A stretch of 64,000 bases of DNA from Pyxicephalus adspersus (GCF_032062135.1 NC_092860.1:126108677-126172676); one strand, 5' to 3'; positions 35,033-48,195 are shown, counted from the first letter of the stretch. Notes: generated by a model from the sequence alone, not told the origin. Translations and numbers: made by a program.

Positions 35033-35351
35033 ATATGCCAGTGTTTTTCAACCTTTATTGAGCCACGGCACATTTTTTACACGTGCTGCGGCACACCCCA
35101 ATTCATGTTGCAACCCCAATTCGTGTTACAAAATGACACTCTGTAGCTAATTCTCTTGTCTCTAAGAATAAACAAGGCAATTAGGCTACATACTGCCACC
35201 CACTGACATGGAACAGTATTACATCACTCTGCCAGTCACTACAGCACAGACACTCCACAATGTTAATTGGATAATTTCCCACAGTACACCTGAAGATTTC
35301 TCAGGGCACACTAGTATGCCACGGCACAGTGGTTGAAAATCACTGGCATAT
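35033..35351. mobile_element. Non-autonomous element with terminal inverted repeats (hAT-like ends)
   Basis: The left end atatgccagtg-t-ttttcaacc and the reverse complement of the right end atatgccagtg-a-ttttcaacc match at 20 of 21 positions, with inner 'gccacggcac' repeats on both sides. CAGTGxTTTTCAACC is the type of end found in hAT elements (family knowledge). It is about 310 bp with no ORF. I see no 8-bp direct target duplication outside the inverted repeats. Confidence 0.75.
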
Positions 35352-36375
35352 TCTACTATCTGACTTTTACTCTTGGATAGTGTACTTAGCCCTATAAAGA
35401 ACAAAACAGGGGTTGTGGGAAGACTTGTTATCAGTCAGGGGTTGAAAGCTACAAAGAAAACACATGCCCAGTGTAGACACAAATCACAAACAAATGTCTG
35501 GTTAACATTCAAAAAGGTTCCTGGACAGTGCTACTTGACAAATTAACTATAATGGCGAAGGTATGTACCTGCTGTTACCTCATTGGTGCTAAAGAAGTAT
35601 CATTAAAACTTCTCTAAACTTTAAGCAAATGCATGGCTAAAACATTTTTATTTTTGATATTGAATAGAAAATAGTGAAAACCAATATTAGATTTTTTTTC
35701 AATGTCTACTACTTGGTATAGAAATCAGAAGTTAGGAGAATTCTATCTTAGTAATTGATTGAACTTGCTTTCATGACAACTATAAACTAATAAAAATTCA
35801 AAAACAGCAAAAATATTGACAGAGGTTTTTCTTACACTATCCAAAAGTAAAAAAAGAGATTTTTGTCCTTACATACATTTTGAAATTGATAAGTATTAAA
35901 GCAACATTATCAAAAGTAACTCAAAATGTCCGATACTCAGGTGGAATTCAGGTCATTACATTTATAAAAATACATTTAATGAAGTACTAATAATTACAGC
36001 TGTAATCATTTGTGATTTTTTATACACAGCTTTCAGTGACCTGATTTTCATGTAAGGTAGACAACAAAAATTGCAGACAGACTAGCAAACTACAAGCTTT
36101 TAAATACATGCGTTCTCTAGAACAAAACGCAGCAGGACTTCATTACGTCAGCTACCTTTCATAGCAAAAAACATATTGTGTTCAAGATTCCTGCCATAGA
36201 AAACTGCACAGCATGTAAAGTCCCTCTGAAAGAAACTTGTTATATAGTCCAACTAGAGAACTGTAAGGTGTAGTCATTTAAATTGGACCAAATAATTATG
36301 TTTACATGTTAAATCTTGTATATATCCTCCAGCAGGGCCGGCGATATTGTGAAGCCAGGTGTAGTTCTTACTTAC

Positions 36376-36571
36376 CATCGCTGCTCCCTCTTAGCACCAC
36401 ATCTGGAGATGGTGTCTGTTGTGAGCGTGAACCAAATGAATCCAGGCTGTCAAAAGAATCGTCTCTGCCGTGTCTTGGTGGGGAAAGAGAATCACTTCTC
36501 TCAGAGTCCCAGCACTCAATGTATCCACTGTCACGAATGCTTCTTTTAGGGCTTTCCACTTCCTCATTTTC
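36376..36571 (-). CDS. LIMCH1: LIMCH1 exon: Ser-rich regulatory segment after the CH domain
   Basis: This 196-nt exon runs from phase 0 to phase 1 (acceptor ggcttttag, donor gtaagt). It encodes [17 protein letters not shown], then [20 protein letters not shown], then [20 protein letters not shown] and VLRGSSD. It is very close to the mammalian sequence. The many S/T-P and R-x-x-S sites suggest phosphoregulation (inference). No fold is expected. Confidence 0.97.
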
Positions 36572-39500
36572 CTAAAAGCCAAAAGGCATAAACATAAGGA
36601 TCCACACAGAATTTGCAATTTGATCAAAAATTGATGGCACAGAATGGCATGTCACTATAGGCAACAAAGACAAAGTGCCAGCTGAAAGCAATAGTAAAGG
36701 GGGGGAAATGTCAAGGATCAAGAACAAAGGTCAAAACTGTGCATGCAGACCCACCATAGTTTTGATGCCCTTGGTGATGGGAGACAAATGGCAAGGCGTA
36801 TGCTCATCCATCCAGCAAATATTTTTTATTTTAAAAGAGCCCAAACTAACTTTGGACAAAGGCCCTTAGCAACTTTTAAATAAATGGTATTACTGCTGTT
36901 TTATTTAGTTGTACTGCAATTCCTGCTATTCAGTACGCTTTAGGTTGTTTCTTTGTGAAATGGCATTGTCCAAGGTTACCACCCAGACCTTCGAGTTTCA
37001 CCTTTCCCATTGTGAGCATATATGACCATATCTAAACCCCAATCTTGTATTTTTTTTCTTTTTCTGTATTAGTGACCACTGTCACCAGGACTAATGCCCT
37101 GCACTGATGTAACATAGATGTCACATTTCTGCAGCTGGAAATTAGTTTTTGTGACCATTTCCAGTGACTACCTCACTGTGCTGTCTCCTATAGGAAGGTA
37201 CAACAGTCTTTCAGCAATCTGGTCCCATGGACAACTAAGAGCACTCCTCACTTTGGAAGCAATTTTATTTTGTTCCTGTTATAGCTAGTAAATTTCCCCA
37301 ATAGGACACAGATAAAGTAAAAGAGAAAAAAAAGGTAACTATGGTTTTAATCATTACTTACCATATCTCAACTAAAAGGGTTTTGGTTTACCATTTTAAA
37401 GAAAACATTTTAAAGTTAATTAATTTGCCAGCGTGTGGAGGCAATATTTATAATCACTGCACCAATAAAAAATATCTATATATTGTTCTATGAGTGCAGA
37501 AATGAGGTGGTGGCTGTGGGGGATATATCCTGTTTGCAGTTGTATGTTTTGGAGAAGCAGTATGAAGATGCCTGCATAAAATGAACTGCATCAGCCTTGT
37601 GCCAACTACTGACGGCAGGGGATCGAAGGCGCTCTTAGCTGACCCACACATATTGAAAACAAGAACAATAGTTGCCTTTGACTGGCCGGCCCTGCTACAT
37701 TTTTCCCAGGGCAGCCAGTACTCAGCCAAGTGGTGAAATCCAGAGAAGGAAAGGTCAGTGAAAGACATCCACATTCTTTTAGAATAAAGCCCTTGTTGGT
37801 TATAGCATCACTTAGACAATAACACAGACAAGAAAACACAATAAGGACACATATAGTGACCTACAATAGTGAAAACAAAATTTGTAACTATTCAGCACAG
37901 TCCCTATTGCAAAGAAAGTGATTCATGGCAAAATCCCATTGATGTTAGACAGTAATCAAAGAACCCCTACCTAAGCAAAAATTTGCATGTTGAATGAAGT
38001 AAAGAAACTGGTAACATTTCTGTGTTTTGGGGTTCTTTAATATTTAACCAGGCAGCTCTCCAAATCTTGACATTTGGACTTGATGTCTTTGCATCACTGA
38101 TGACTTACAACAGTGAAGAGGAAATGGGGGAAAGTGAACTTTGTGAAATCTGGCATCACTAAAGCTCAAGTTTTACAGAGTTGCTCATATCTAATCAACT
38201 TAAAACAGTAAAATAGTAGACACTCACTGCAGTAGACATAAAGGAATGAAAAAAGGATCTGCAATGTCAATTCTGTAAAAGAAAGCACAAGGCAAATATG
38301 TAGTCACCAGTATTGCAATTCAAGACCAATCTTTTCCAAATTACTGACTTTCCATGTCGTGTCCTGCACATGTTTCTGAGTGGAGGTAGCCATCTTGGTA
38401 GTAGAGGAAGGCTTTGCTTCCCCATATCATAGCTTCCCCCAGTGATCGGTGTTCTAAAGACTGGTGTGGAAATATCCTAGAAGCAGCAGGACAGGTGCTA
38501 CAAAAAAATCCACAGAATGAATAAAGAAGAAGCAGGGAGATTCTTGTACTGTAGGCCCTCCGTTACAGAAGCAGAATCACCGAAACTCACTCCAAGTCTT
38601 TTAGGAATAGCATTTAAGGAAGCAGTGTCTTATATTAGCTAACTTAGATACACAGCTTTTAGGCTCAAGGCACATCAATAAAATCTTGTAAGGTACTTGG
38701 GTACAATTAGAATTTCCAAGTCCATGGCAGAAACAAATCAGCAGTCTAGTGGTGTGTGGTTGTAGCGCATCTAATGTGACTATGGTATTATGTTGTGCAA
38801 TTACAATATGCTTTGTATAGTTCTCCTTGAAACTGGCCATACAAAAGGACTGAACCCTTCAGAGATGCAGTCATATGCTTTTTTTTTAGAGCACATTTTT
38901 TTTTAAAAAAAATTTACTGAGCTTTGATCCATTCACATTCTTTTTTTTGCTTTAGACAGTATCAGAATCATTCCACTGAGAAGAGTCTTATCAACAGCTT
39001 TTCATAGATCTGTTCTGGTCTGTTCCAGTCAAAACTTTGAGTATTTGCTCTGCAAGTTTCTTTTAAAGAATAAATACGACCATGACCCGAAAATCTTAGT
39101 GTATAATGCATATGTTATGGCCTATTAATAGGAGAGAGGAGACTATTGTTTCACGGCGATACATCGGGGCATTTAGATACATTCTGTTATAATAAAATGA
39201 CAATTGCTATAAATGAATACAATAAAGAACTTTATTATAGGTATAAACAAATAACATTTCTCATTTAAAAAAAATTTTGTAGACCTGGCTTACAGGCAAG
39301 CAATAGTTTATGAAAACTAGAACATAGCATGGTAAGTCAGTAATTGGGAAAATATGAACTGCAGGGGGACCAGAGGTAATACTGTCAACTAGTCCTTTAC
39401 CCTTTGCTTGCTTTGCAACCAGCTTTTGTTGATCTCTTCCTCAACTGCATCCAAGCATTCATACTGCCTTTTAGAAACTCAGCATAGTACTAGATAATTA

Positions 39501-40265
39501 AGTGTCAAAGGGAGTATTCTCTATCATCTGGACCATGCTAACCTTTTGTAAGGGTCTCCTTTTTTTTTTTAAAGTAAATATTTGGAAAAAATATAACACA
39601 TACTTACCTGGCTGTTTTTATCCTTTTTTTATAAAATACCCCAAGCTACGCAAACATCCTTACATCAACCTGGCCAATAAAGATGGCCAAATACCCTAAC
39701 CTGGAACATGAGAAGCTGAAGATGCAGACACCCGCAACAAAGTGAGGATGTGTCTAATAAAACATTGTGATAGGACAGGTAAGTTGAGTTTATTGAAGAA
39801 GGGACATCACAAGTCCTTTTGGAAACACAGGACCTGTCTACTCACATGTTTTTATTTTTTTATCTCAGGTCCCCTTTCAGTGCAGCAGCACAAGCAAGCA
39901 CAGGTTTAGATGCTTTGAAAAGACCCATAAGGCTAATGAACCAAAAAATTGATCTACAATTACTCTTATCAAAAGATATGATCCAACACCAAACATATTT
40001 ATCATGGTAGTGGATTTGCATTATCATTTTTATTGGGTGTGCCTATTCTGTAATAGTTCATGCACAAAAAAAGATTTTTCCTTATGATATTACATGTCAG
40101 CAATGTTGTAAATTTCATAACCTCTGCTAAACAGTGTGCTATATCTTAACACACAGACTAACACAACACTGGTTATGTGCTTTATCAGTAATTCAAAGTT
40201 ATCCCTTGGCAAAATAGTTTCTTTTGGCTTCTTAAGTCTACTCATAAAATATATAAAAACCATAC
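36572..40265 (-). other. LIMCH1 intron, 3.7 kb, no clear content
   Basis: AT-rich. 36680-36870 and 37490-37770 have short open frames with no splice context. I see no repeat, RNA or coding feature I can support. Confidence 0.55.
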
Positions 40266-40376
40266 CTTCCTCATTTGTGCCAGCAAGCCTTCAAACTCCT
40301 TCAGGTCCAGGTGATTTCCACTGAATGACGCACAGCTATTTGCTGCTTTTCCAAGCCAATAAACAGTGACGAGTAC
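40266..40376 (-). CDS. LIMCH1: LIMCH1 exon: last CH-domain helix
   Basis: This 111-nt exon is phase 0 at both ends, with acceptor tgctgcag and donor gtatgg. Its 37 codons begin [15 protein letters not shown] and end [11 protein letters not shown]. The '[11 protein letters not shown]' helix and the '[13 protein letters not shown]' tail match the C-terminal edge of the LIMCH1/LMO7 CH domain almost residue for residue. It marks the end of the folded actin-binding module and the start of the disordered middle region. Confidence 0.97.
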
Positions 40377-43300
40377 CTGCAGCAATAAATAGTATTTTAG
40401 TGAAAACAGAAAACTGGATCACAAGACGACTTCAGAGCCATATGAACTGGAGAACATCAGGAACCAGCTGAGAGGAAATACTGTAATATAGTTTCACACC
40501 ATTGTCTGGCACTTTGAAAAACGTCCAGAGCAATGACATGTTGCCAGCGATAAAACATAAAACGTTCTATTACAGGATTCATCCAGGAGAAATGTTGGCT
40601 GCTCTGTTCTGCTTATCATTCCATTATGTGCTGCTCATGTATACAGATCACATTCACATACATGATACAGAACAGGAAGGGCTGGAGTATTATTAGTGTA
40701 TGCTTCCAAGTTAAAGTTATCTCTCAGACATGCCTGAGATTAGATAGACTGACTCTTAGTGGAAGACAACTTGTCAACACCTTTTATTCTAATTTATCAC
40801 GTTTACTGGTTACAACCACCAAATACAAAGTCATTGAAGTCAATAGACCCTCAAAAAAGAAAAAAAAAAGTTCAGTAGACCCTAATCAATCGGTGGACAA
40901 CTGTCTGACTTGCTGATATTTCAATACTGTGGACTGGTATTTATGAACAACATTGTGCTCTTCTCTGTAGTTGAAGATAATAAATAATGTGATAATACTG
41001 CAATGACAAAGACTTACATGTACTCTTTATTTTAAGTGAAGTCTTGAACATATAAAATCAATTTACAAGGAGACACATGCATAAAGGGAATTCCATACAT
41101 TAGGTGCTTTCCTGACACCATAATTTTTTAAACCAAAATCTAATGACAATATAAAGCACTCACAAATCAAAGAGAATTACTTAACACCATCTACCAGTCT
41201 TACATATATTTACCAATTTCTCAAAAGCATGCACGTTATTGGGCTTTCCCTCAAAATTGTCCTAATTTGGCCTTAAAGTCATATGATCATGTTAGAGACA
41301 TTAGATTGCGAGTCCCTTTGAGGGATAGTTAGTGACATGACTATGGATTTTTTAAAGGGTTGACTAATATATTGGTGTTATATAAATACAGTAATAGTAA
41401 AATATTTTTTTCAGTTACAAAGATTTTACTATAATTTGAAAGGGAATCTGTACAGCAAACTCTACAAGAATAACCAATGGGCAAATTCAAGACTATCACG
41501 ATTCTAACATTCTCCAGACTTCACTTTTACTGAACACTGTAAAAAGATTACTAAATGAAAAGACTAAAGCCCTCGAGATTTAAACTTGGCCAATTTTATT
41601 CTCAGGAAACTAAAAACTCAAATCAAAGCTTGGGGGAAAATCAAAATTTATTGTGGATAGGAAAATGAATTCTGGTAAAATGCATGTCCTACTGAACGTT
41701 TGTATCTATGTTGTACCCTTCAAAATTTAATTCTTATTATCTATTCCATAAAATCGTCCCAAAATCATATTATGAAATTTATCTAGTAATGAAAGATTTT
41801 GCACCTCGAAAAGAACACATACTGTAAGCGTCAGGCAGGTTTTGGGGTTTCTAATCTCCTAATATCAAGCCAACCAACATGACACCATTTTGGGTAAAAC
41901 TTTTGCAATATTTGAGATCCACTGCTATGAGTCCTTTACTCCACAACATTATGAAAATATGGAACAATACAAAATATAACAGCAAAATTTTTTTTACATG
42001 GGATAACTTATCATATTAGGCAATCAACTATTACCCCAGGCCTGCAATTACTGGCTGCCATTATATAGTGCAGGGGTCACCAATCGTGAAAGATCCTTTC
42101 CAACGACAAAAGCGACAAAAAACATATTTGCCATCATACTCCATTATCCATTAACTAAGCTTGTACCAAGTGTAAATTTTCACCTCTATCACTTGCCCAC
42201 GCACATCCCACTCCTACATAGTAAAGTGGAAAGTAGAAAGATTTACGGGGCCCCAAACCATAGGAAGACTGGCAATGTATGCGGACAGCGATGGGATCAT
42301 ATACTACCAATGTCACTACTCCTCAATGAGCCAATAAAGTTTTCACCCGTGAGTACAAGGTGCCCTAATGTTAGCACATCTTTATCAGAAAATGATTTTT
42401 TTTTTTTTCTTTGTAAAGAACAGAGTTCAAATTGTTGGGTTCGTTTCCAAGAGGGCAGATCTTTGAGTTTTACGCCATTGATTGTTAATCTGTCATATAC
42501 TGCACAGTAAAGATTCCCAATAAATGAATGCATACTTGAAATGAAAGGTCCTGTTCTGTTCAGACTAGATGGTGCCATATAGCTTGGGACAGACAGGCCG
42601 GGGATGTCTATGCAGCTTTAATATGGAGGTATTTTATAGAACTTGCCAGTATTAAACAGCTGCTGTATAACTTCCTGTCATTAACATAGCTGAATAGTAA
42701 TGGATAAGTATTTATGCTGCATATTCCTCAAGAGCAAGATTTATGATTTATCCTTCAGATGACTAGAAACATGCACGGAGATGTCAATTATGTGATAGTC
42801 ATATCCGAAAAACATCACTTTAACAAAACATGTCATTATCCTCTGGAAGGATGGTATCACCAAGCATGCATGACAACACACATCCCATGTTGTAGTTCAA
42901 CTCTATTCATCTGACAAAGAAAGACTGACTCCTTTTATTTTCAGCTATGCCACCCTAGTCCTATAAATACTTAATTAATATGATAAAATGTAATACAATA
43001 TAAAATAGAACACTTTCCTACCAATAATTCTCACCTTATCAGATAGTCTTGTGCAAGGATTCCAGAAAACGGTCAACACAATTTAGAATAAAGATAGGTT
43101 TGCAATTTTGAAAGCTTTTACCTAAAACTTTTTTTTTTTCATTTCTATGCGGAGTGGGCGAGGGTTAAAACCTCTGTCAGCTTCAATTTCACTCACTTTT
43201 AATGAAGGAAGAACGCATGATAGTTTTTATTTTGTGTAAAGCAGACTGATTACGTAAGTGGCACTTAGTCTCAATGGCTTTGGCAACTCCTAGGAATGTC

Positions 43301-46300
43301 TATTGTGAGCCTGTGAGCTCCAGCAGCCATGGTATGACGCTGCAAAGCCCCCACTGCCGCAACAGATCACGGAGTAGTGGTAGTGACACATTGCTTACTG
43401 ATAATGGAGAGCTGCGTACACATGAAAGTTTTGTGGCTGGAAACGATTACCATGGACAAAGGAGTAAAAGATGAATGAGCGTTGTACACACAGTGACGTT
43501 CTGTTCTATGAAAAGGGGGGGAGGATGAGCAAGTACCCTGCTGTGCTCTTCTCAAATGTTATGAACAGCAGTTGTTCTCCATCAGCCACTCATGGATCTG
43601 TCAGGACAGATCCATGAACAACCTCGGGTAACTGTTGTACCCATATCAGATTCTTGGCTGAGATGAACCCCACGGTTCGTATCAGGCGAGAATTATACCA
43701 AAGGTGTACATAGCCTAAGACTGCAAGTGATCTTTTTGCTGCAGAAACACATGTGGGTGCTGTACCAGGTCATGGTTACCACTTAATACAAAATAAACAC
43801 TAACACATAATACAGCTAGTTAAAGAAAAACACATGTCTATCTTCAAGTAAAGCCAGTCTTAGCAAATATATTAAAATATGTTGGATACTTAAGATGATC
43901 AATGCATAACTGGGAATGCTTCAAAGCATGATCAATGTAATTTAGATTCTTTGCAAATGCAAACTGTAAAAAAGGTTGCATTGTCTGAACTCCTACTTGT
44001 GGAAATGAATTGATCTAAATCACTTTGATCAATCTAAATCAAATTCATCATTTGACCTAAATTGACAATCTTAATGTTCAATAGTTATTTTTGTTAGTTT
44101 ACACAGCTATATGTTTTCCTGTATGTACTGCAATGTATTGTCGAAAGTGGAAAAGGTTCCCCAAAACTAAAAGGTAATTTTACTACTTTTAGCTTTATGT
44201 CTCTATATTTTGTTACATAATAATCACATTTACATATTATTCTGATATATCAATATGATATTTTGTGATAAAAAATGTTCTGTAACAGAAGAAAAGGAGA
44301 ACTGATCTACGTCTTTCAGATTACTTTGTGTTTGGTTTCTCTCCTATACCACCATATTGGCCCCATCAAGTTACCTGCTCACATTTTGCATCTTACAAAA
44401 GGATGGCTAAGCATGCTTGCATTGCAAAGGTCTTAGTGGGGGCTTTCTCTTAAATTGTAGAGCCTACCTGCTCTTACGCGCTGTTGTGAAAGGGAAATCT
44501 CATTAACTGATAGAACACACACAGCAAAACCTGGCGGGGCTTTTAAATTTTCTATACTTTTTCCAGCTAATACACTGTATTGCTCTCCACACACATTACA
44601 ATCTGACCGTGTAATCTCATTTAGATCTACCAATAACTACGTAATGCATGGACCTGCCTGATTGTATACAAATTGACTGGATAGTTTAGACAGATTTTCA
44701 TACCCTATAGTTTTGGTAAATCTAAGGTAGATTGTAAAGAATGACTTTAATGTGTTTAGTTTTTAAACACATTAACAAATATTTATGTATTTATATTTAT
44801 ATAATATTTATTTATATTTTTAGTGATAAATAAACTACAATGTAGAAGTTATAAAGCCTCTGAATGAATTTAGGCTCCAAAGAGGCCAAATCACTAGTTA
44901 TTAAGTGTAGTCATTAGAAACTTGTAATTAAGTAAATGTAAAAAACAATCCCTCAAGCAAATGTACCTTTTAAACAATCCCACCATTGCATCTATTGCTC
45001 CCTTACATGTTCTGATAGATGGAAGCGCTCACCCTATTGCCTGAAATGAAAGTTTCCAGATTTTGGATGTTCATCACATTAAGTCTTGTATTCTCTATGA
45101 GGGATACAAGTTGTTTCAAAGGAAATGCAGCAGCAGCAGCCCCTGGGCTTGCTGGAACACCAGTGAGCAGGTTCAGCTCCCATTGGCCTTTTCCCCACAA
45201 TCACATTCATTAGTGCTTCCCCTGGCATAAATCAACAGAGAATTACAGTCAATTGGATTAGCGCTCAATCCCTTTGTAAAAACCCTCCTGTTGACACATG
45301 TGAACATTGATTTGAAAGAGAAATAGTCCTATCGAGTATGGAAAGTTAGACAGCAAATGACAGCTCAGTCAGGATTTGGCCTTGCGGGGAATGAACGAAT
45401 CTGATGGACGATGCATCTGCTCTGAAAATCATTTGCGCTAATGAACCCTGAAGGATAAGTTATAGCACATCATCTAATACATTTTACTGCAAAGAAATAA
45501 TTGCACAGTTTTTGGCATGTGACAGTCCTACAGTTCTCTTACTGCTCCCAGAAAGGGGAAGTTCCCAATATGTTCCAGATCAGGCAATATACCTGTTATT
45601 CCTTTGTCAGGAAGGTTCGCCTAGATTAAATGAAAGCCAGAAAACGAATCTATCTATCCTAAATACTGCTGTTTGAAGAAGACAGTCTACTAAAGAAAGG
45701 ACTGAACAACTCATTGCAGTCAGATTCCAAACAAGTATCTAAAATCCAAAACTACAATACTATAGAAAGCCTAAAATGTGACTCCATGTAAAGAATTAAA
45801 TTTGCCCCCGATAGTTTCAGGTGCAAAAAAACAACCAATGTATGCCTTGTACATGTATTTTAATACATACGTATGAAAAGAACATGCAAGATTGCACGTA
45901 TTTTGAAAGGTTAAAAGTGTGAGGTTGAATGAAACTGAAAACAAGGGATTAAAAAGTGACTAGACAGATTAAATGAGGATTACAAGTACAGAAATAGCTC
46001 ACTCTTTTTCCATCTTTATTCTTTAATTTTTAAGCAATAAAAAAGTCCACATGTGCATATCCTTAAGGTAAATGTGGCCTATGAAAAACAAAGGCTACTA
46101 TTGCTTTGCCTTTTTTTTTCAAAAAATTCTACTTGGCTGCCCATGCAGATTAAGACTTCACGCTCATGATTCCGTGAGATTTGTGATTGACATACTTAAG
46201 GAGACTTAAAGTAATGAAGCCAAAAGGCAAAGGTTGTGTGACAGGCAGGTATTTTCAGAGGGAGGTCAGCCATTGCACCACCTGAACCTTCCTCATATTA

Positions 46301-46791
46301 GGTTGGTGTATAAAGAACCTGCAGAAACCTTAGCTGTGTTCTTGCGGATCTGCCATGCCTTACCTTCACTACTATTAAAAATTGGACCAGAGGCCCTATT
46401 GTCCATGAGTAGTGAAGTGAGTACAATGGCATTGTTCTCAAACAACTTTAGCATGCTTCCAATCCCATCTCCTGACTAACATAAGTATAGTAACCATTGG
46501 TACAGAGCTTTGATTCCATTACAATCAAACACCACCATCATCATTAAGGCTATGGATATACGTCAGATCATAGCCTTATATTATATACATATGTTGAGAT
46601 TTTCCTAACAGCTTCATTTGCTTAACTCTTTCTCACTGTAGTACCAATAATCTGTATTGCATGTTCATATTTTTTATACAGCTATGCTTTTCTGGGAGTT
46701 TAAATAAAAATGCTTAAGTCAGGCATTAAAAGCATGTCTGTGACTTCACATATAATATAGTCGTGATTACATTCAGATATGTTATACTCAC
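40377..46791 (-). other. LIMCH1 intron, 6.4 kb
   Basis: Holds an inverted fragment of the dispersed repeat (41262-41395) and a non-repetitive, possibly conserved stretch at 45010-45480. Otherwise AT-rich with nothing identified. Confidence 0.6.
41262..41395 (-). repeat. Dispersed repeat head fragment, inverted
   Basis: On the minus strand it reads 'ttatataacaccaatatatt', 'catagtcatgtcactaacta' and 'tccctcaaagggactcgcaa', matching the head of the copy at 59635-59964 in the same block order. The 3' module is missing. Confidence 0.75.
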
Positions 46792-46822
46792 ATTTCTTAG
46801 CTTCCTGTTGCAATCTGAAATC
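46792..46822 (-). CDS. LIMCH1: LIMCH1 exon: 31-nt CH-domain microexon
   Basis: This 31-nt exon follows ctgttcacag and precedes gtgagt, taking phase 2 to phase 0. With the preceding AG it reads R-ISDCNRKLRN. Mammalian LIMCH1 has SLDYSRKLKN here, so the RKL(K/R)N end is conserved while the first half is diverged. The exon closes the gap between the two neighbouring CH exons exactly in frame, which is the main reason for calling something this short. It supplies the linker into the last CH helix. Confidence 0.85.
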
Positions 46823-48088
46823 CTGTGAACAGAAATAATGTGGTATTAGGCAGATTGTATTCACCAACACACTGCCAAAAATGCTGCTGGTATGAAGTGC
46901 ACATTCCAAGAAGTGATCCTCTCTACTTACTCCTTATTGCCAAGAAAGAAAATCAGTCAGATATTTAGAATGGAAATCAGCTCCTCTAATAAAGGTATAA
47001 ATTCATTATAGGGGGTTTCCACACCTATGCCCACTGATCCAATAAGAGATACATTTATTGTCCCAGAACACTCAGAATTATTTGCTTTCCTATATGTATT
47101 TCTTCTGTATACTCTGTTGCTTTTCTGAATATTTAAAATAAAAGTGTATTGGTCTACTGCAACCTTTCTAAACCTGATTATTCCTTCAGTGAAAGTTGTA
47201 TAAAGTTGTGCTACTTGATCAGGGGGGTGAACCTATGTAGTGTTGGCCAAGTGGCCCTGACAGTCACTGTAATTTCTCCTGCCACCCTATACATCAAAAT
47301 GGACAAATAAGATGGCAGGAGGAATCACGGCCAGTTATTGGGACATCAAGTAGATAATCCCATCTGACCAAGAAATGGGCCACCAGAAAATGAAGTATAT
47401 AAAGTTGTTTTCAGCCTTTTTGGTGTCTTTTCTTATAATTGCCACTGTGCAGGGGTCCTTTAAGCAATGAACAATTTCTACTACTCAAATAATTAAGCAC
47501 CAACCAAGTTTTCAGGGTCCGCAATAGAGAAATTCTTCCCACCAACCACAAATATAGGGGCATTCTTTCTAATGACCACCGATGCATTCTTCCCACACTC
47601 CAATGATGTAGGGGCATTTTTACTATTGCTCAGCAATGTAAGGGGCAATAAATGGCATTCTTCTCATGGAGTACCAATGTAAGGAGCAATCTTTCCAGTG
47701 CCCACCAATGTAAGGAACATTCGTCCCACTGATCAACAATGTGGAGCATTCTTCCCACTAACCTAAAGCAAGGAGAATTTTTCCCACTGTCCACCAATAT
47801 AAAGGGCATTTTACCCACTGACTGCCAATGTAATGAGGGTTCTACAACTTGCATTTCATGCCAAGATCTCATGATCTGTAGATATATTAATTAGTTACAG
47901 GGCTTTCTTAAGACCTCAACGTTATTTCAAAGGCATTTTTAAAAGGTTAAGAAAGACGGTTCATTCTTTCAACAACAACAGTCCTTTAGCAGTTTTCCAG
48001 TAGGCATGAAGCCAGGAGACAGATGCCTTTTTTCTTTATTTTCTGTGTAAATGCAGCAGAATTCTGCTTTTATAACACAATCACCCAC
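46823..48088 (-). other. LIMCH1 intron, 1.3 kb, containing a minisatellite
   Basis: The tandem array at 47525-47840 and its flanking repeat remnant (47840-47965) fill most of this short CH-domain intron. Confidence 0.7.
47525..47840. repeat. Minisatellite, about 10 units of ~30 bp
   Basis: Degenerate tandem units of the form 'cattcttcccactgaccacc' + 'aatgtaaggg'. The 'cattctt-ccc' block recurs at about 47531, 47561, 47584, 47615, 47656, 47687, 47718, 47747, 47775 and 47807, mostly 28-32 bp apart. Two to three units of the same sequence occur in the repeat at 60205-60290, so the array probably expanded inside a dispersed repeat. Confidence 0.85.
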
Positions 48089-48195
48089 CTAATCGTTGTT
48101 CTGTTTGAAGTGTCCTGCAGATCTCCTGGGTCAAACAGCTGGGATTCCTTCAAGCCAAGTTCTTTACAGCCCCGTAAAAATAACGTCACGTTATC
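48089..48195 (-). CDS. LIMCH1: LIMCH1 exon: calponin-homology domain, central part
   Basis: This is the most upstream LIMCH1 exon I can find. It has 107 nt, starts in phase 0 after gttgcag and ends in phase 2 before gtgggt. It encodes [20 protein letters not shown] followed by [15 protein letters not shown]. The hydrophobic 'NVTLFL' helix, the 'LGL' turn and 'LFDPGDL' are the classic late CH-domain helices, which mediate F-actin or related binding. Human LIMCH1 has DNIILFL at the same place. The preceding CH exons (ending around the 'RLPTPIAGL' segment in mammals) are not recognisable in 48196-64000, so that intron is at least 15.8 kb long. Confidence 0.95.

Larger units (their letters stand above)
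30904..36375 (-). other. LIMCH1 intron, 5.5 kb, rich in mobile-element remnants
   Basis: Holds the Tc1-like fragment (31460-32040), a TA microsatellite (32562-32610), palindromic repeat copy 2 (33440-33745) and a terminal-inverted-repeat element (35033-35351). 33750-35030 and 35352-36375 show no nameable content. Confidence 0.7.
32..48195 (-). other. LIMCH1: LIMCH1 locus, partial: 22 coding exons, both ends of the gene outside the window
   Basis: Gene-level entry. The 22 exons listed separately total 4011 nt, all with GT donors and AG acceptors, and the phases agree at every junction to give one 1337-codon open frame. Recognition rests on near-identical stretches known from vertebrate LIMCH1: the CH helix with [18 protein letters not shown], the block [44 protein letters not shown], and [12 protein letters not shown]. 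The known protein has an N-terminal CH domain, a long disordered and coiled-coil middle, and a C-terminal LIM domain. LIMCH1 is described as an actin/stress-fibre protein that activates non-muscle myosin II; this is family knowledge. The CH start lies beyond 64000 and the LIM domain left of base 1. The paralogue LMO7 is less likely because the Ser-rich and PFNQY exons match LIMCH1 so closely. Confidence 0.95.
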
